Both the position numbers and the translations under genes were made by a program. Below the pieces are notes generated by a model. That model did not search any database and had not been told where the DNA came from. It saw only the letters and a program-made list of their open reading frames with translations. A stretch of DNA of 64,000 nucleotides. Origin: Asanoa iriomotensis. Its GTDB lineage: Bacteria; Actinomycetota; Actinomycetes; Mycobacteriales; Micromonosporaceae. Positions within the stretch are counted from its first letter, which is position 1. Every line of letters begins with the position of its first letter. Shown piece by piece: positions 1 to 7,351 of the stretch. The stretch covers positions 62,001 to 126,000 of the forward strand of contig NZ_BONC01000003.1 in the NCBI RefSeq assembly GCF_016862515.1, in the 5' to 3' direction.

Positions 1-1
1 G

Positions 2-382
2 CCGGCGTGGCGGTTCCAGATCGACGGGGGCCGCGCGGTGCTGCACGCGGCGGTGGCCGACCCGTCGCCGGCCCCGTCGGCCGCGGCGACACCCAGCCGC
101 GCGGCGCCGCCGGGGATGGTCGCGGCGCAGCACGTGACCGGGGTCGACGGGCTGGAGGTGCGCTACGTGCTCGGCGTCGGCGCCTGCGACCGCGAAATCA
201 CGCCGCTGGTCGTCGAACGCCCGCACGTTGTCGTCGTCGCCGGCGGCGTCACCCGCACCGACGGCGTCTGCACCGACCAGTTGCTGCTCGAACCGGTGAG
301 CGTCGCCTTGACCGACCCGCTGGGTGACCGGCCGGTGCTCGACGCGTTGACCGGGGCACTGTTGCCGGTGGGCTTTTCTTAG
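2..382 (+). CDS. C-terminal fragment of an unrecognised protein
   Basis: The frame is open from the window edge to a TAG stop, giving 126 residues of a protein that begins upstream. I recognise no family. The visible part has an Ala/Pro/Ser-rich stretch (about residues 22-40) that looks like a linker. A compact hydrophobic-beta segment follows, with one Cys in each half (VGACDRE and GVCTDQ). It ends three bases before the convergent mtnP gene. Third-position GC is high, as in neighbouring genes, so it is probably real coding sequence. A secreted or anchored protein is possible, but the N-terminus is not in the window. Confidence 0.55.
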   Translation, partial: PAWRFQIDGGRAVLHAAVADPSPAPSAAATPSRAAPPGMVAAQHVTGVDGLEVRYVLGVGACDREITPLVVERPHVVVVAGGVTRTDGVCTDQLLLEPVSVALTDPLGDRPVLDALTGALLPVGFS

Positions 383-385
383 TGC

Positions 386-1189
386 TCACGGCAGCTCGAT
401 CGGCAGCTTGAGGCCGTCGAGCGCGTGGCCGCACGGGCAGTCGCGGTCGAGTGGGATGGTGGCCAGCGCGTCCATCAGGATGCCGCGCAGCTTGGCGGTG
501 TTCTCGCCGAAGACCCGGAAGACCTCCTCGTGGGTGACGCCGTGGTCGCCCTCGACGCCGGCGTCCAAGTCGGTGACCAGGGCGATGGTGGTGTAGCAGA
601 GGGCGAGCTCGCGGGCCAGGACCGCTTCCGGGTAGCCGGTCATGTTCACGACAGCGCCGCCGATCGAGGTGAACCAGCGGGACTCGGCGCGGGTGGAGAA
701 TCTGGGGCCTTCGACGACGACCATGGTGCCGCTGTCGGTCGGGTTGATCTCCTTCGCGGCCCGCTTCAGCGTTTCGCGGCCGACCGGGCAGTAGGGGTCG
801 GCGAAGTTCACGTGCACCGCGCCGCCGTCGTAGTAGGTCTGTGTGCGGCCCGAGGTGCGATCGAGGAGCTGGTCGGGGATCACGAAGGCGCCCGGGCCCA
901 GCTCGGGGCGCAGGCCGCCGACGGCGCAGGGTGCCAGGATCTGGCGCACGCCGAGTTGGCGGAGGGCCCACAGGTTGGCGCGGTAGGGGATGCGGTGGGG
1001 CGGGAAGCGGTGGTCGCGACCGTGCCGCGGCAGGAACGCGACGTTGCGGTCGCCGACGCGCGCCACCGTGATCGGGTCGGACGGCTTGCCGTACGGGGTG
1101 TCGACGTCGTGCTCCGTGGCGTCGTCGAGCAAGGCGTAGAGACCCGAACCGCCGATTACCGCAAGCTCCGCAGGTGCTGTCACTTTCAT
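386..1189 (-). CDS. mtnP: S-methyl-5'-thioadenosine phosphorylase
   Basis: This 267-residue cytosolic enzyme of the PNP/MTAP family phosphorolyses methylthioadenosine, the by-product of polyamine synthesis, to adenine and methylthioribose-1-phosphate (methionine salvage). Visible family signatures are the N-terminal phosphate loop IGGSGLY (about residues 12-18), LPRHGRDHRFPPHRIPYRAN (about 53-72), EGPRFSTRAES in the middle, and NMTGYPEAVLARE, which carries the purine/ribose contact residues. The C-terminal CPCGH is common in actinobacterial members. Length is typical. The start is ATG with GAGAGGG directly upstream, which is unusually close. The family also contains methylthioinosine phosphorylases, so base specificity is not certain. 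Confidence 0.9.
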   Translation of the reverse strand: MKVTAPAELAVIGGSGLYALLDDATEHDVDTPYGKPSDPITVARVGDRNVAFLPRHGRDHRFPPHRIPYRANLWALRQLGVRQILAPCAVGGLRPELGPGAFVIPDQLLDRTSGRTQTYYDGGAVHVNFADPYCPVGRETLKRAAKEINPTDSGTMVVVEGPRFSTRAESRWFTSIGGAVVNMTGYPEAVLARELALCYTTIALVTDLDAGVEGDHGVTHEEVFRVFGENTAKLRGILMDALATIPLDRDCPCGHALDGLKLPIELP

Positions 1190-1351
1190 CCCTCTCGCCG
1201 AGGCTGTCAGCCTTAACCATGGCCGTAGGTCAGGCTAGGGTGCCAGACATGTGTTGCGCGTGGGTGGTCGCGCCTGATGTCCTGTCCCCGTGCGGCGGGT
1301 TCGGGGGGTAGGCGCGTGCACGGCGAGGGGCAGGCGATCGGGGGCCGGTCG

Positions 1352-1906
1352 ATGGAGTCGATGACCGGTCGACTCCTGGTGGCCACGCCGGCGCTCAAGG
1401 ACCCGAACTTCGACCGCACGGTGGTCCTGCTGGTCGCACACGAGCCTGGCGGGGCGTTGGGCGTGGTTCTCAACCGGGCGACGGAGGTAGCGGTCTCGGA
1501 CGTCCTGGGCGCCTGGGGCACGCTGGCCCGCGACCCGGCGGTGCTCTTCGAGGGCGGCCCGGTCCAACCGGAGTCGGCGATCTGCCTGGCCCGCATGCGC
1601 GCGCAACGCCCACGGATGCGCGGCTTCCATCCGGTGTCGGGCTCGATCGGCACGCTGGACCTGTCGATCGACCCGGAAGCGCTGCGGGAGAAGCTGACCT
1701 GCATACGGGTGTTCGCGGGATACTCGGGTTGGTCACCGGGCCAGCTCGAGGAGGAGATCCAGAGCGGCTCGTGGTTCGTCTTCGACGCCCTGCCGGGTGA
1801 CGCCTTCGTCGACCGCCCGGACGACCTGTGGCCGATGGTCCTGCGCCGCCAGGGCGGCATCCTGTCGGCGGTGGCCCACTTCCCGGCGGACGTGGCCCTC
1901 AACTGA
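1352..1906 (+). CDS. YqgE/AlgH family protein
   Basis: This is a 184-residue member of the UPF0301 (YqgE/AlgH) family, a small alpha/beta cytosolic fold of unsettled function. AlgH was first described as a regulator of alginate synthesis in Pseudomonas. I place the start at the ATG of MESMTGRLLVATP because the family begins right there; the open frame extends 25 codons further but that part is not conserved. Family motifs seen are GRLLVATPAL, RTVVLLVAHEPGGALGVVLN, LFEGGPVQPES and RVFAGYSGWSPGQLEEEI. It ends about 75 bases before the tRNA-Ala gene. Confidence 0.88.
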   Translation: MESMTGRLLVATPALKDPNFDRTVVLLVAHEPGGALGVVLNRATEVAVSDVLGAWGTLARDPAVLFEGGPVQPESAICLARMRAQRPRMRGFHPVSGSIGTLDLSIDPEALREKLTCIRVFAGYSGWSPGQLEEEIQSGSWFVFDALPGDAFVDRPDDLWPMVLRRQGGILSAVAHFPADVALN

Positions 1907-1980
1907 CCCACCCTGCAAGATGACCCCGCGGTGGGGCATGTGTAATATTGCGCGAGTGCCCGGGACACCGGGTGCGATTT

Positions 1981-2053
1981 GGGGCCGTGGCGCAGCTGGT
2001 AGCGCACCACACTGGCAGTGTGGGGGTCAGGGGTTCGAGTCCCCTCGGCTCCA
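1981..2053 (+). tRNA. tRNA-Ala (anticodon GGC)
   Basis: This is a 73-nt cloverleaf: acceptor stem GGGGCCG/CGGCTCC with one G-T pair, D stem GCGC/GCGC, anticodon stem CCACA/TGTGG with loop CTGGCAG (anticodon GGC at 2014-2016), variable loop GGGTC, and T arm AGGGG-TTCGAGT-CCCCT. Discriminator A is at 2053. CCA is not encoded. Confidence 0.97.
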
Positions 2054-2108
2054 CAAATGGGCCCTGTTGGATTTTGCTCCCGAGCAAGATCCAACAGGGC
2101 CCATTTGT
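2053..2108. terminator. Long hairpin directly after tRNA-Ala
   Basis: A perfect 20-bp inverted repeat (left arm 2053-2072, right arm 2089-2108) is extended inward by a second short stem, TTGCTC/GAGCAA. The left arm begins at the tRNA discriminator base, so the mature 3' end and the hairpin share a base. There is no strong T-run. It probably acts as a factor-independent terminator and/or 3' processing structure for the tRNA transcript. Confidence 0.75.
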
Positions 2109-2111
2109 GTC

Positions 2112-2158
2112 GCATATTCCTATTCCGGGGGCGACCCCCGGACCCCACGGTGCGGTGG
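2112..2158. repeat. Post-tRNA GC-rich module, copy 1
   Basis: This 47-base stretch has a perfect hairpin CCGGGGG-CGA-CCCCCGG (2125-2141) followed by ACCCCACGG. It is closely matched by a second copy at 2399-2445 after the other tRNA gene. Each copy sits just beyond the tRNA-distal hairpin. Its function is unknown; it may be a secondary terminator or a dispersed element. Confidence 0.6.
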
Positions 2159-2265
2159 TTGCTGTGTGGGGCGCTGTCGAGGTCAGATCCTGGTCGCCCC
2201 ACGATCCTGGAACGCGACGTCCTGTCAACCTATTCCAACAAGTCGCGACTGGTGTTACCTTGAGC

Positions 2266-2340
2266 GGGGTCGTAGCCCAATTGGCATGAGGCAAACGGCT
2301 TAGGACCGTTTCAGTGCGGGTTCGAGTCCCGCCGACCCCA
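2266..2340 (+). tRNA. tRNA with anticodon UAG on a class I (short variable loop) body
   Basis: A complete 75-nt cloverleaf is visible: acceptor GGGGTCG/CGACCCC (7 of 7 paired), TA at positions 8-9, D stem GCC/GGC with GG in the loop, anticodon stem AACGG/CCGTT with loop CTTAGGA (anticodon TAG at 2301-2303, reading CUA), five-base variable loop TCAGT, T arm GCGGG-TTCGAGT-CCCGC, and discriminator A. CCA is not encoded. By anticodon it is tRNA-Leu, but bacterial leucine tRNAs normally carry a long variable arm (class II), which is absent here. The amino acid identity is therefore uncertain. Confidence 0.85.
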
Positions 2341-2342
2341 CC

Positions 2343-2398
2343 CGAATGGCCTCCTAGACCATGTCCGCTGGCGCGGCCACGGTCTAGGAAGCCATTCG
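2343..2398. terminator. Long hairpin after the UAG-anticodon tRNA
   Basis: Arms 2343-2360 and 2381-2398 form a nearly perfect 18-bp stem (one mismatch) with a 20-nt GC-rich loop. It begins three bases after the tRNA. No T-run follows. Its position mirrors the hairpin after tRNA-Ala, which suggests the same role in ending or processing the tRNA transcript. Confidence 0.7.
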
Positions 2399-2445
2399 GC
2401 ATTCTGATTCCGGGGCGACCCCCCGGAGACCCCACGGTCCGGTGG
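2399..2445. repeat. Post-tRNA GC-rich module, copy 2
   Basis: This second copy of the 2112-2158 element shares ATTCCGGGG, GCGACCCCC, CCCCACGGT and the terminal CGGTGG, with small indels between. As in copy 1, the core can fold into a CCGGGG/CCCCGG hairpin. It sits directly after the hairpin that follows the second tRNA. Confidence 0.6.
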
Positions 2446-2467
2446 GCGCGGTCCGCGGCATGCCAGG

Positions 2468-2495
2468 TCGGACCCAACGTTGCCGTTGGGTCCGA
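2468..2495. terminator. 12-bp perfect hairpin with TTGC tetraloop
   Basis: Left arm 2468-2479 and right arm 2484-2495 are exactly complementary around a four-base loop. It lies in the otherwise gene-free stretch 2341-2647, after the second repeat module. No T-tract follows. It is likely a further transcription stop between the tRNA genes and the convergent subtilase gene. Confidence 0.55.
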
Positions 2496-2590
2496 GCTCG
2501 CCGGCTCGGCTTCGTGACAGCAGTTTCGTCGCCGCGACGCTCGACACCGCATCCTGGTGCGGACGGTGGTCTCCATCGACCCAGCTCGAA

Positions 2591-2626
2591 GAAGGGCCCG
2601 GCCTCCCCACAGAGGCCGGGCCCTTC
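2591..2626 (-). terminator. Terminator of the subtilase gene
   Basis: A perfect 15-bp stem (2591-2605 with 2612-2626) with a six-base loop lies 22 bases past the subtilase stop codon. The arms are GAAGGGCCCGGCCTC and its complement. There are only two T residues after the stem on the minus strand, as is common in high-GC actinobacteria. It could also stop plus-strand transcription from the tRNA side. Confidence 0.8.
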
Positions 2627-2647
2627 GTCTTGAGCGTGTGTTTCAGG

Positions 2648-5600
2648 TCAGGGCAGTCGTGTCAGGTTGAAGTCGTACACCGTTGTCTGGCCGTTGATGA
2701 TCTGGGCCTTTCTGGTCTGGGGTACGTAGCCGTTGGCGGCCACGGTCAGTTGGACCGGAGCGTTCGAAGCTGCCATCCAGTAGCTGTAGGTGCCGTCGGC
2801 GCCCGTGATCAGTGTGGCGTCGTAGGCGAGCCCGTCGAGGTGGACGACAGCTCCCTCCAGTGGCGTTCCCGCGCCCTTGACCGTGCCCGTGATCTTGCCC
2901 CACCCGGCGGGACGCTTGACGTTCAGCGTGGCCGAGACGGACGGCTCGTCGTACGGCGTGTTGGCGCGGAGCTGGATCGAAGCCCCGTAGGTGCCGGGCT
3001 GATCGACGTTCGCGGTGATCAGGGACGACACCTGGACCTGAGCGCCCGGCTGGAGGGTCACTCGTCCCGGCTGCACGTCGAGCCACCCGACACCTCCGCC
3101 GCCGGCGGACTCACCGGAGACGTTCATCACCAGGTGCATGCCGGGGAAGTCGATATCGGTCGTGTCGGTCGGCTCACTGATGCTGCACGCGTTCGACGCG
3201 ATGTAGCTGGGCGCCGTCTGGCCCTCGTCGTTGGACCCGATGAAGAAGAAGCCGCCGGCCGGCACGTCAACCTCAACCACGAGGGTGCCGCCTGCCGGAA
3301 CGGATCCCTCGACCGGGACCGTGACGATGGTGCCGTCCGCGTCCGCGGCGACCGTGACGGCCGTGCTGCCGAGCTCCGTCATGTTCGCGTAGCGGAGGTC
3401 TCCCACGAGCGAGTACAGGTTGACCGCGAGCGGCTGGGCCGAGGTCGTCGTCTCGACACCGAACTGCACCTGGGAAACGTCGAACGACCCGGTGATGCCG
3501 AAGTCGCTCAGCTTGAACGTCCGCAGGTACTTGTTGTCCTGCGTCTGGATTCCGTTGTTGCACGAGGCCGAGTTCCCGGTCGCGATCGTCTGCGACGCCG
3601 AGTGGGTGATGGTCTGCTCCGCGAGCGGGATGGCAGCCGCCTTCGGAGTGATCGACGCACCCAGCTTGGCGCCCGACGTCGACAGCCGCCCCTTGGACGT
3701 ACTGAGCGACCCGCCCGAGGGCTTCGTCGACCTGGCGACGGTCGCCGGGCCCTCGACGCCCTTGATCACCGCGGTGCCGGCCGCCGTCGAGCCGAGCGGC
3801 ACGAACGACCCGCCGCCGGCGCCGATGTCGACCTGGACAGGAGCCGAGCCCGTGTTCGACACCTGGAAGGTCCGGGTAACCGACTCACCCATTCCGAGCG
3901 TCGCCGCGATCGACTCCTTGCTGACCGCGATCCGACCGGCGTTGAGCTGCACGCTGCGCGTCAGCACCTGACCCTCTTCCGTCAGGTTCGCCGCCCTCGT
4001 CGCGCTCTCGTAGTCGTCGGCCTCGATCAGAAGGTCATAACTGCCGAGAAGCAGGCTCAGCGAGTACGCGCCATCGGCGCCCGTGGTAGCGACGCGCTCC
4101 GCCCCATCCGCCCGGTTGGTGGCGGTGACCGTGGCGCCCTGGATCGGCGCCTTGGTGTTGAAGTCGCGGATCACTCCGCTGACGGTTCCCAGGGCCGGCT
4201 GGTCGTAGGTGATCGTCAGACCGTCGCGGGTCGCGACGGTGTTGGCCGAGTACTGAAGCGCGCCGGAGCCGGCCTCGTTCTCGATGCCGATGGTGGCCGA
4301 GTTGCCCTTGGTGCGATCGTCCGCTGCGCCCGGACCATAGCCCGTGACGATCGTGCCGTCGGACAGGAGTGTCGCCGAGAACGAGAAGCGGGTGGCGCTC
4401 GAGTTGAGCGGGAACACGTCGCGCCACTCGATCGTGAAGGCCTGCTTGCCGCCCACCGTGGTCGCACCGGTGTACAGGCCCGACTGCGCGTCCATCACCA
4501 GGTCGTCCCAGAAGGGGTAGACAGCGGCGTTGGGCACGGACGGGCTGGGGATGGCGCCGTTGGAGTAGACAGAGTTCGCGGCGAGGAAGTTCAGGTACCC
4601 GTTGCTCGACACGAACGCCCTGTCGTACTTGCCGAAGTAGAACCCGAAGTTGAACGGCAGGTTCACCGTCACGCTCGCGTCGTCACCGGTGAGGGGTGTC
4701 CGGGTGGTTCCCCGCAGGTACGCGCCCTCGGAGACCGCGCAGGTGTAGCCGAACGCGTCCTTCTTGGGGGCGAGCGCGACGGGCACCGCCTCGTCGCCGT
4801 CGACCACGACCTGGCGGGAGAACGGGGCGTTGCAGCTTCCCGCCGTGACCGCCAGCTCGTACGTGCCTTCCGGGACCGACGGGAACGTGAACGTGCCGTC
4901 GGCACCCGTCGTGACGGGCTCGATCTGCGACGCGATCGTGACAGTCGCACCCCCGACCGGCGCGCCGGCGGACGTGACGGTTCCCGACACCCTGTGCGAC
5001 GGCGCCGCCTCGAGCGTCAGGTTGACCGTGGTGCTCGCGTCCTCGGTGATGGTCGCGGTCGCCGACTCGGTCTGGTAGCCGAACGCGCTTGCCGAGACGT
5101 CGTAGTCGCCCACGGGCAGGCTGGCGGTGAAGGTGCCGTCCGCGCCCGTGAGGACGGTGCGGTCCGAGTCGTCGCCGTCGGCCACGACACGGGCACCCGC
5201 GATCGGGGCACCCGCGGCGTCCTTCACGGTGCCCGTGAGAGTGCCGACGCCCGTGGTCGGCGCGGCCTCGACGAGCGCCGCGGCGTCGAGCTTGCCCTCG
5301 CCCCACACGTTGTTGTCCCCCGCGGTGCCGCCGCAGGTCGTGTTCTCGGTGTCCACAGCGGTCCGGTCGAGCAGCGCCTTGGTGCCCTCGATGTCGCGGT
5401 ACATCGCCGGCGAGGCACTCCATAGCAGCGCGATGGCGCCCGCCAGGTGTGGCGTGGCCATCGAGGTGCCCGAGGCGTTGGCGTAGCCGCCGGGAACCGA
5501 CGAGCGCACGTTCACGCCCGGAGCCGCGATGTTCGGCTTGACGGCGTTGTCCCGCCCCGGACCGCGGGCCGAGAAGCTCGCGATGTTGCCGTTGATGTCG

Positions 5601-6763
5601 TACGCGCCGGCGGCGTAGGTGTGCGTGAACTCGCCCGGGAAGCGGGCGGTCGAGCAGTTCGGGCCCTCGTTGCCGGCCGCCCAGGCGCCGAAGATGCCCG
5701 AGGCGTCCCAGGCCTGGGTCTCGGCGCTCATCCAGTCCTCGGGAAGGTTGACGCCCGGCGGGATGCCCCACGAGTTGTTGATGATGTCGGGGCGCATCGT
5801 CGGGTCCGCGTCGCTACCGTCCATGCGGGTCGGAGCGAGGAACCACTGTGCGTCGACCAGGTAGTCGTCGAAAGCGCACCCGTCGTTGTCGATGCAGTTC
5901 GCGGCGATCCACTTCGCGCCCGGCGCGACGCCGATCTGGTTTGCCCCGTCCTGGCCGACCATCGTGCCTGTGGTGTGCGTGCCGTGCTCACCACTGCTCG
6001 GGCAAGGGGCGCCGTCGCAGGTGTCGGGGATGTCGAACCAGTTGTAGTCGTTGCTGAGCGAGCCGTCGGCGTTCGTGCCGCGGTACTTCGACCGCAGAGC
6101 CGGGTGCGTTACGTCGACGCCGGTGTCAAAGCTCGCGACGGTGATCCCCTCGCCCGTGACCCCGCGGTCCCAGACCTCTGGGGCGTTGATCGCGGCGACC
6201 CCCCACTCCACGGCGGCCGTCAGCTTGGGACCGGCCGGCTGGGACGCCACCGGCTTGGTCTCCGCCATCTTGAACTGCTGGTGGACGCCGGCGACGGTGC
6301 TGAACGCGGCGACGCTCTGCGCCAGGCCGAGTGTGCCGTCCGCGACGTAGATCGAGTTGTTGATCCAGAAGCTCTCGTAGTTGGCGCCTGCGGCGTTGAG
6401 CTGGGCGATCACATCGGACTGCGACTGCTTCGCGGTGGCGCGCAGCGTGTCGTACACGTACTTCCCGCGCTTGTCGCTGTCGGCGATCTTGTAGGCCGGC
6501 GCCAGGTCCGCCTTCGCGGCGAACTTGATCCAGAAGTCCGCGCTCTTGTTCGCTGTGAGCTGCTTCGTCGCCTCGGCGGTGATCTTCGCGGACGCCTGCG
6601 TCACAGTTGCGACGCCGCCTCCGTCCGGCGCCGCGGCCTCCGTCGTCCGTGCGGCCGCCGGACCCGCTCCGGCGACGACCATGGCGAGTGCGGTCGCCGC
6701 GATGGTGAACGCCGACCTCAGTCTTCCTCGAGCCACGCTGGGTGGCCCCTCGTACGAGAACAT
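2648..6763 (-). CDS. Secreted S8 subtilisin-like serine protease with carboxypeptidase-regulatory-like repeats
   Basis: This 1371-residue extracellular endopeptidase starts with ATG preceded by AAAGGA eight bases upstream. Residues 1-39 form a signal peptide with an AAA-R type cleavage region. Residues about 50-165 look like an I9-type propeptide. The catalytic domain (about 195-470) shows Asp213 (ASFDTGVDVTHP), His260 (GEHGTHTTGT), the oxyanion Asn365 (AAGNEGPN) and Ser434 (SGTSMATPHLAG). Several carboxypeptidase-regulatory-like beta-sandwich repeats follow, each of the GTVTD-AGAPVGGA-ADGTF-YELAV kind. The last one ends the protein (GKITGTVKGAGTPLEGA). Such repeats usually mediate adhesion or fold stability. 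Domains are intact, with no frameshift. A small peptide gene lies 87 bases upstream on the same strand. Confidence 0.93.
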   Translation of the reverse strand: MFSYEGPPSVARGRLRSAFTIAATALAMVVAGAGPAAARTTEAAAPDGGGVATVTQASAKITAEATKQLTANKSADFWIKFAAKADLAPAYKIADSDKRGKYVYDTLRATAKQSQSDVIAQLNAAGANYESFWINNSIYVADGTLGLAQSVAAFSTVAGVHQQFKMAETKPVASQPAGPKLTAAVEWGVAAINAPEVWDRGVTGEGITVASFDTGVDVTHPALRSKYRGTNADGSLSNDYNWFDIPDTCDGAPCPSSGEHGTHTTGTMVGQDGANQIGVAPGAKWIAANCIDNDGCAFDDYLVDAQWFLAPTRMDGSDADPTMRPDIINNSWGIPPGVNLPEDWMSAETQAWDASGIFGAWAAGNEGPNCSTARFPGEFTHTYAAGAYDINGNIASFSARGPGRDNAVKPNIAAPGVNVRSSVPGGYANASGTSMATPHLAGAIALLWSASPAMYRDIEGTKALLDRTAVDTENTTCGGTAGDNNVWGEGKLDAAALVEAAPTTGVGTLTGTVKDAAGAPIAGARVVADGDDSDRTVLTGADGTFTASLPVGDYDVSASAFGYQTESATATITEDASTTVNLTLEAAPSHRVSGTVTSAGAPVGGATVTIASQIEPVTTGADGTFTFPSVPEGTYELAVTAGSCNAPFSRQVVVDGDEAVPVALAPKKDAFGYTCAVSEGAYLRGTTRTPLTGDDASVTVNLPFNFGFYFGKYDRAFVSSNGYLNFLAANSVYSNGAIPSPSVPNAAVYPFWDDLVMDAQSGLYTGATTVGGKQAFTIEWRDVFPLNSSATRFSFSATLLSDGTIVTGYGPGAADDRTKGNSATIGIENEAGSGALQYSANTVATRDGLTITYDQPALGTVSGVIRDFNTKAPIQGATVTATNRADGAERVATTGADGAYSLSLLLGSYDLLIEADDYESATRAANLTEEGQVLTRSVQLNAGRIAVSKESIAATLGMGESVTRTFQVSNTGSAPVQVDIGAGGGSFVPLGSTAAGTAVIKGVEGPATVARSTKPSGGSLSTSKGRLSTSGAKLGASITPKAAAIPLAEQTITHSASQTIATGNSASCNNGIQTQDNKYLRTFKLSDFGITGSFDVSQVQFGVETTTSAQPLAVNLYSLVGDLRYANMTELGSTAVTVAADADGTIVTVPVEGSVPAGGTLVVEVDVPAGGFFFIGSNDEGQTAPSYIASNACSISEPTDTTDIDFPGMHLVMNVSGESAGGGGVGWLDVQPGRVTLQPGAQVQVSSLITANVDQPGTYGASIQLRANTPYDEPSVSATLNVKRPAGWGKITGTVKGAGTPLEGAVVHLDGLAYDATLITGADGTYSYWMAASNAPVQLTVAANGYVPQTRKAQIINGQTTVYDFNLTRLP

Positions 6764-6850
6764 GCAGGGTCCTTTCTCGATATCTGCGACACAGGGCAGC
6801 CCGGTTGCCCGGAGCTCCCTAACCTGCCCAATGTGGACTGCGTGTCCGGC

Positions 6851-7012
6851 TCACAATCGCTCGTAGCCGTCGTAGTCGTCGCCGATGGACGCCTGGTCAT
6901 TACCGCCGGTCCGGCGCCCTGCGGCTGGCTCCTCAACGGGCTTCGCGGCCTCAACCGGCGTTGCCGGCTCGGGTGCGGAGTCGTCAGTGGACACAGGCAC
7001 TGGTTCGATCAT
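6851..7012 (-). CDS. Possible 53-residue acidic peptide upstream of the subtilase
   Basis: I see an ATG frame of 53 codons ending in TGA, preceded by AAGGGGG with eight-base spacing, a better ribosome site than most genes nearby. The peptide begins MIEPVPVSTDD, is rich in Pro, Glu and Ala (APEPATPVEAAKPVEEPAAG), then has GRRTGGNDQASIG and an acidic aromatic tail DDYDGYERL. There is no signal peptide or membrane segment. About 70 percent of codons end in G or C, below the neighbours but compatible with coding. The gene lies 87 bases before the subtilase on the same strand, so they may be co-transcribed. I recognise no family. A leader-core peptide, a protease substrate or a disordered protein are all possible. 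Confidence 0.45.
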   Translation of the reverse strand: MIEPVPVSTDDSAPEPATPVEAAKPVEEPAAGRRTGGNDQASIGDDYDGYERL

Positions 7013-7351
7013 CCTCGATGCCCCCTTGGGACGCAGGTAGCGAAGGAAGTATCCAAGCCGATGGATGCCGCTGCATATTCGCGGAATTACCTAGTGGTTT
7101 TCGTCGATGGAACGCTCGCCGAACCCGTTGCGCCGATGTGGCTGCATAAGTTGCGATATGTGCGCCACTAGGACCACTGGCTCCGAAGCGCGCCCTCTGT
7201 TCCTTGTCATACATAGATGAAGGGCTCTGTGGGCTCAGGGCGTCCGACCTGCGGCTTCTCGATCTTGCGCGGGCTGGTCGGACGGCAGTCCGTCGGCCGC
7301 AGGCGATTCGAGAGCCTTGACCCTGACACGGTATATATTCAGATTAATAAG
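7013..7351. promoter_or_regulatory. Divergent intergenic region with 8-bp inverted repeat and AT-rich promoter-like tract
   Basis: No convincing gene lies here. The region separates the leftward peptide/subtilase pair from the rightward LuxR gene and is less GC-rich than its surroundings. CCTAGTGG (7090-7097) and CCACTAGG (7165-7172) form an inverted repeat 67 bases apart. Just before the LuxR start are TTGACC (7317-7322) and the AT-rich tract TATATATTCAGATTAATAAG (7332-7351). The spacing from TTGACC to any TANNNT box is not canonical, so the exact promoter is uncertain. Confidence 0.45.

Noticed and set aside
1213-2576. Long leftward open frames across both tRNA genes, encoding GTRTPDPHTASVVRYQL-like sequence
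   Set aside because: These are the well-known spurious proteins produced by reading tRNA genes on the antisense strand; they overlap a real YqgE gene and two tRNAs.
2480-5425. A 981-codon open frame on the plus strand opposite the subtilase
   Set aside because: It is the antisense shadow of a gene with strong GC third-position bias. The sequence is Arg/Val/Gly-rich without domains, whereas the minus strand has a full subtilase with catalytic triad.
6984-7214. A 76-codon minus-strand frame overlapping the proposed peptide gene in another frame
   Set aside because: It lacks a ribosome site at any start and its sequence shows no protein-like bias; the 53-codon frame has a strong site and ends closer to the subtilase.
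7334-7349. A canonical promoter for the LuxR gene from TTGACC and TATATT
   Set aside because: The spacing is only 11 bases, too short for a sigma-70 type promoter; the region is promoter-like in composition but I cannot assign exact boxes.
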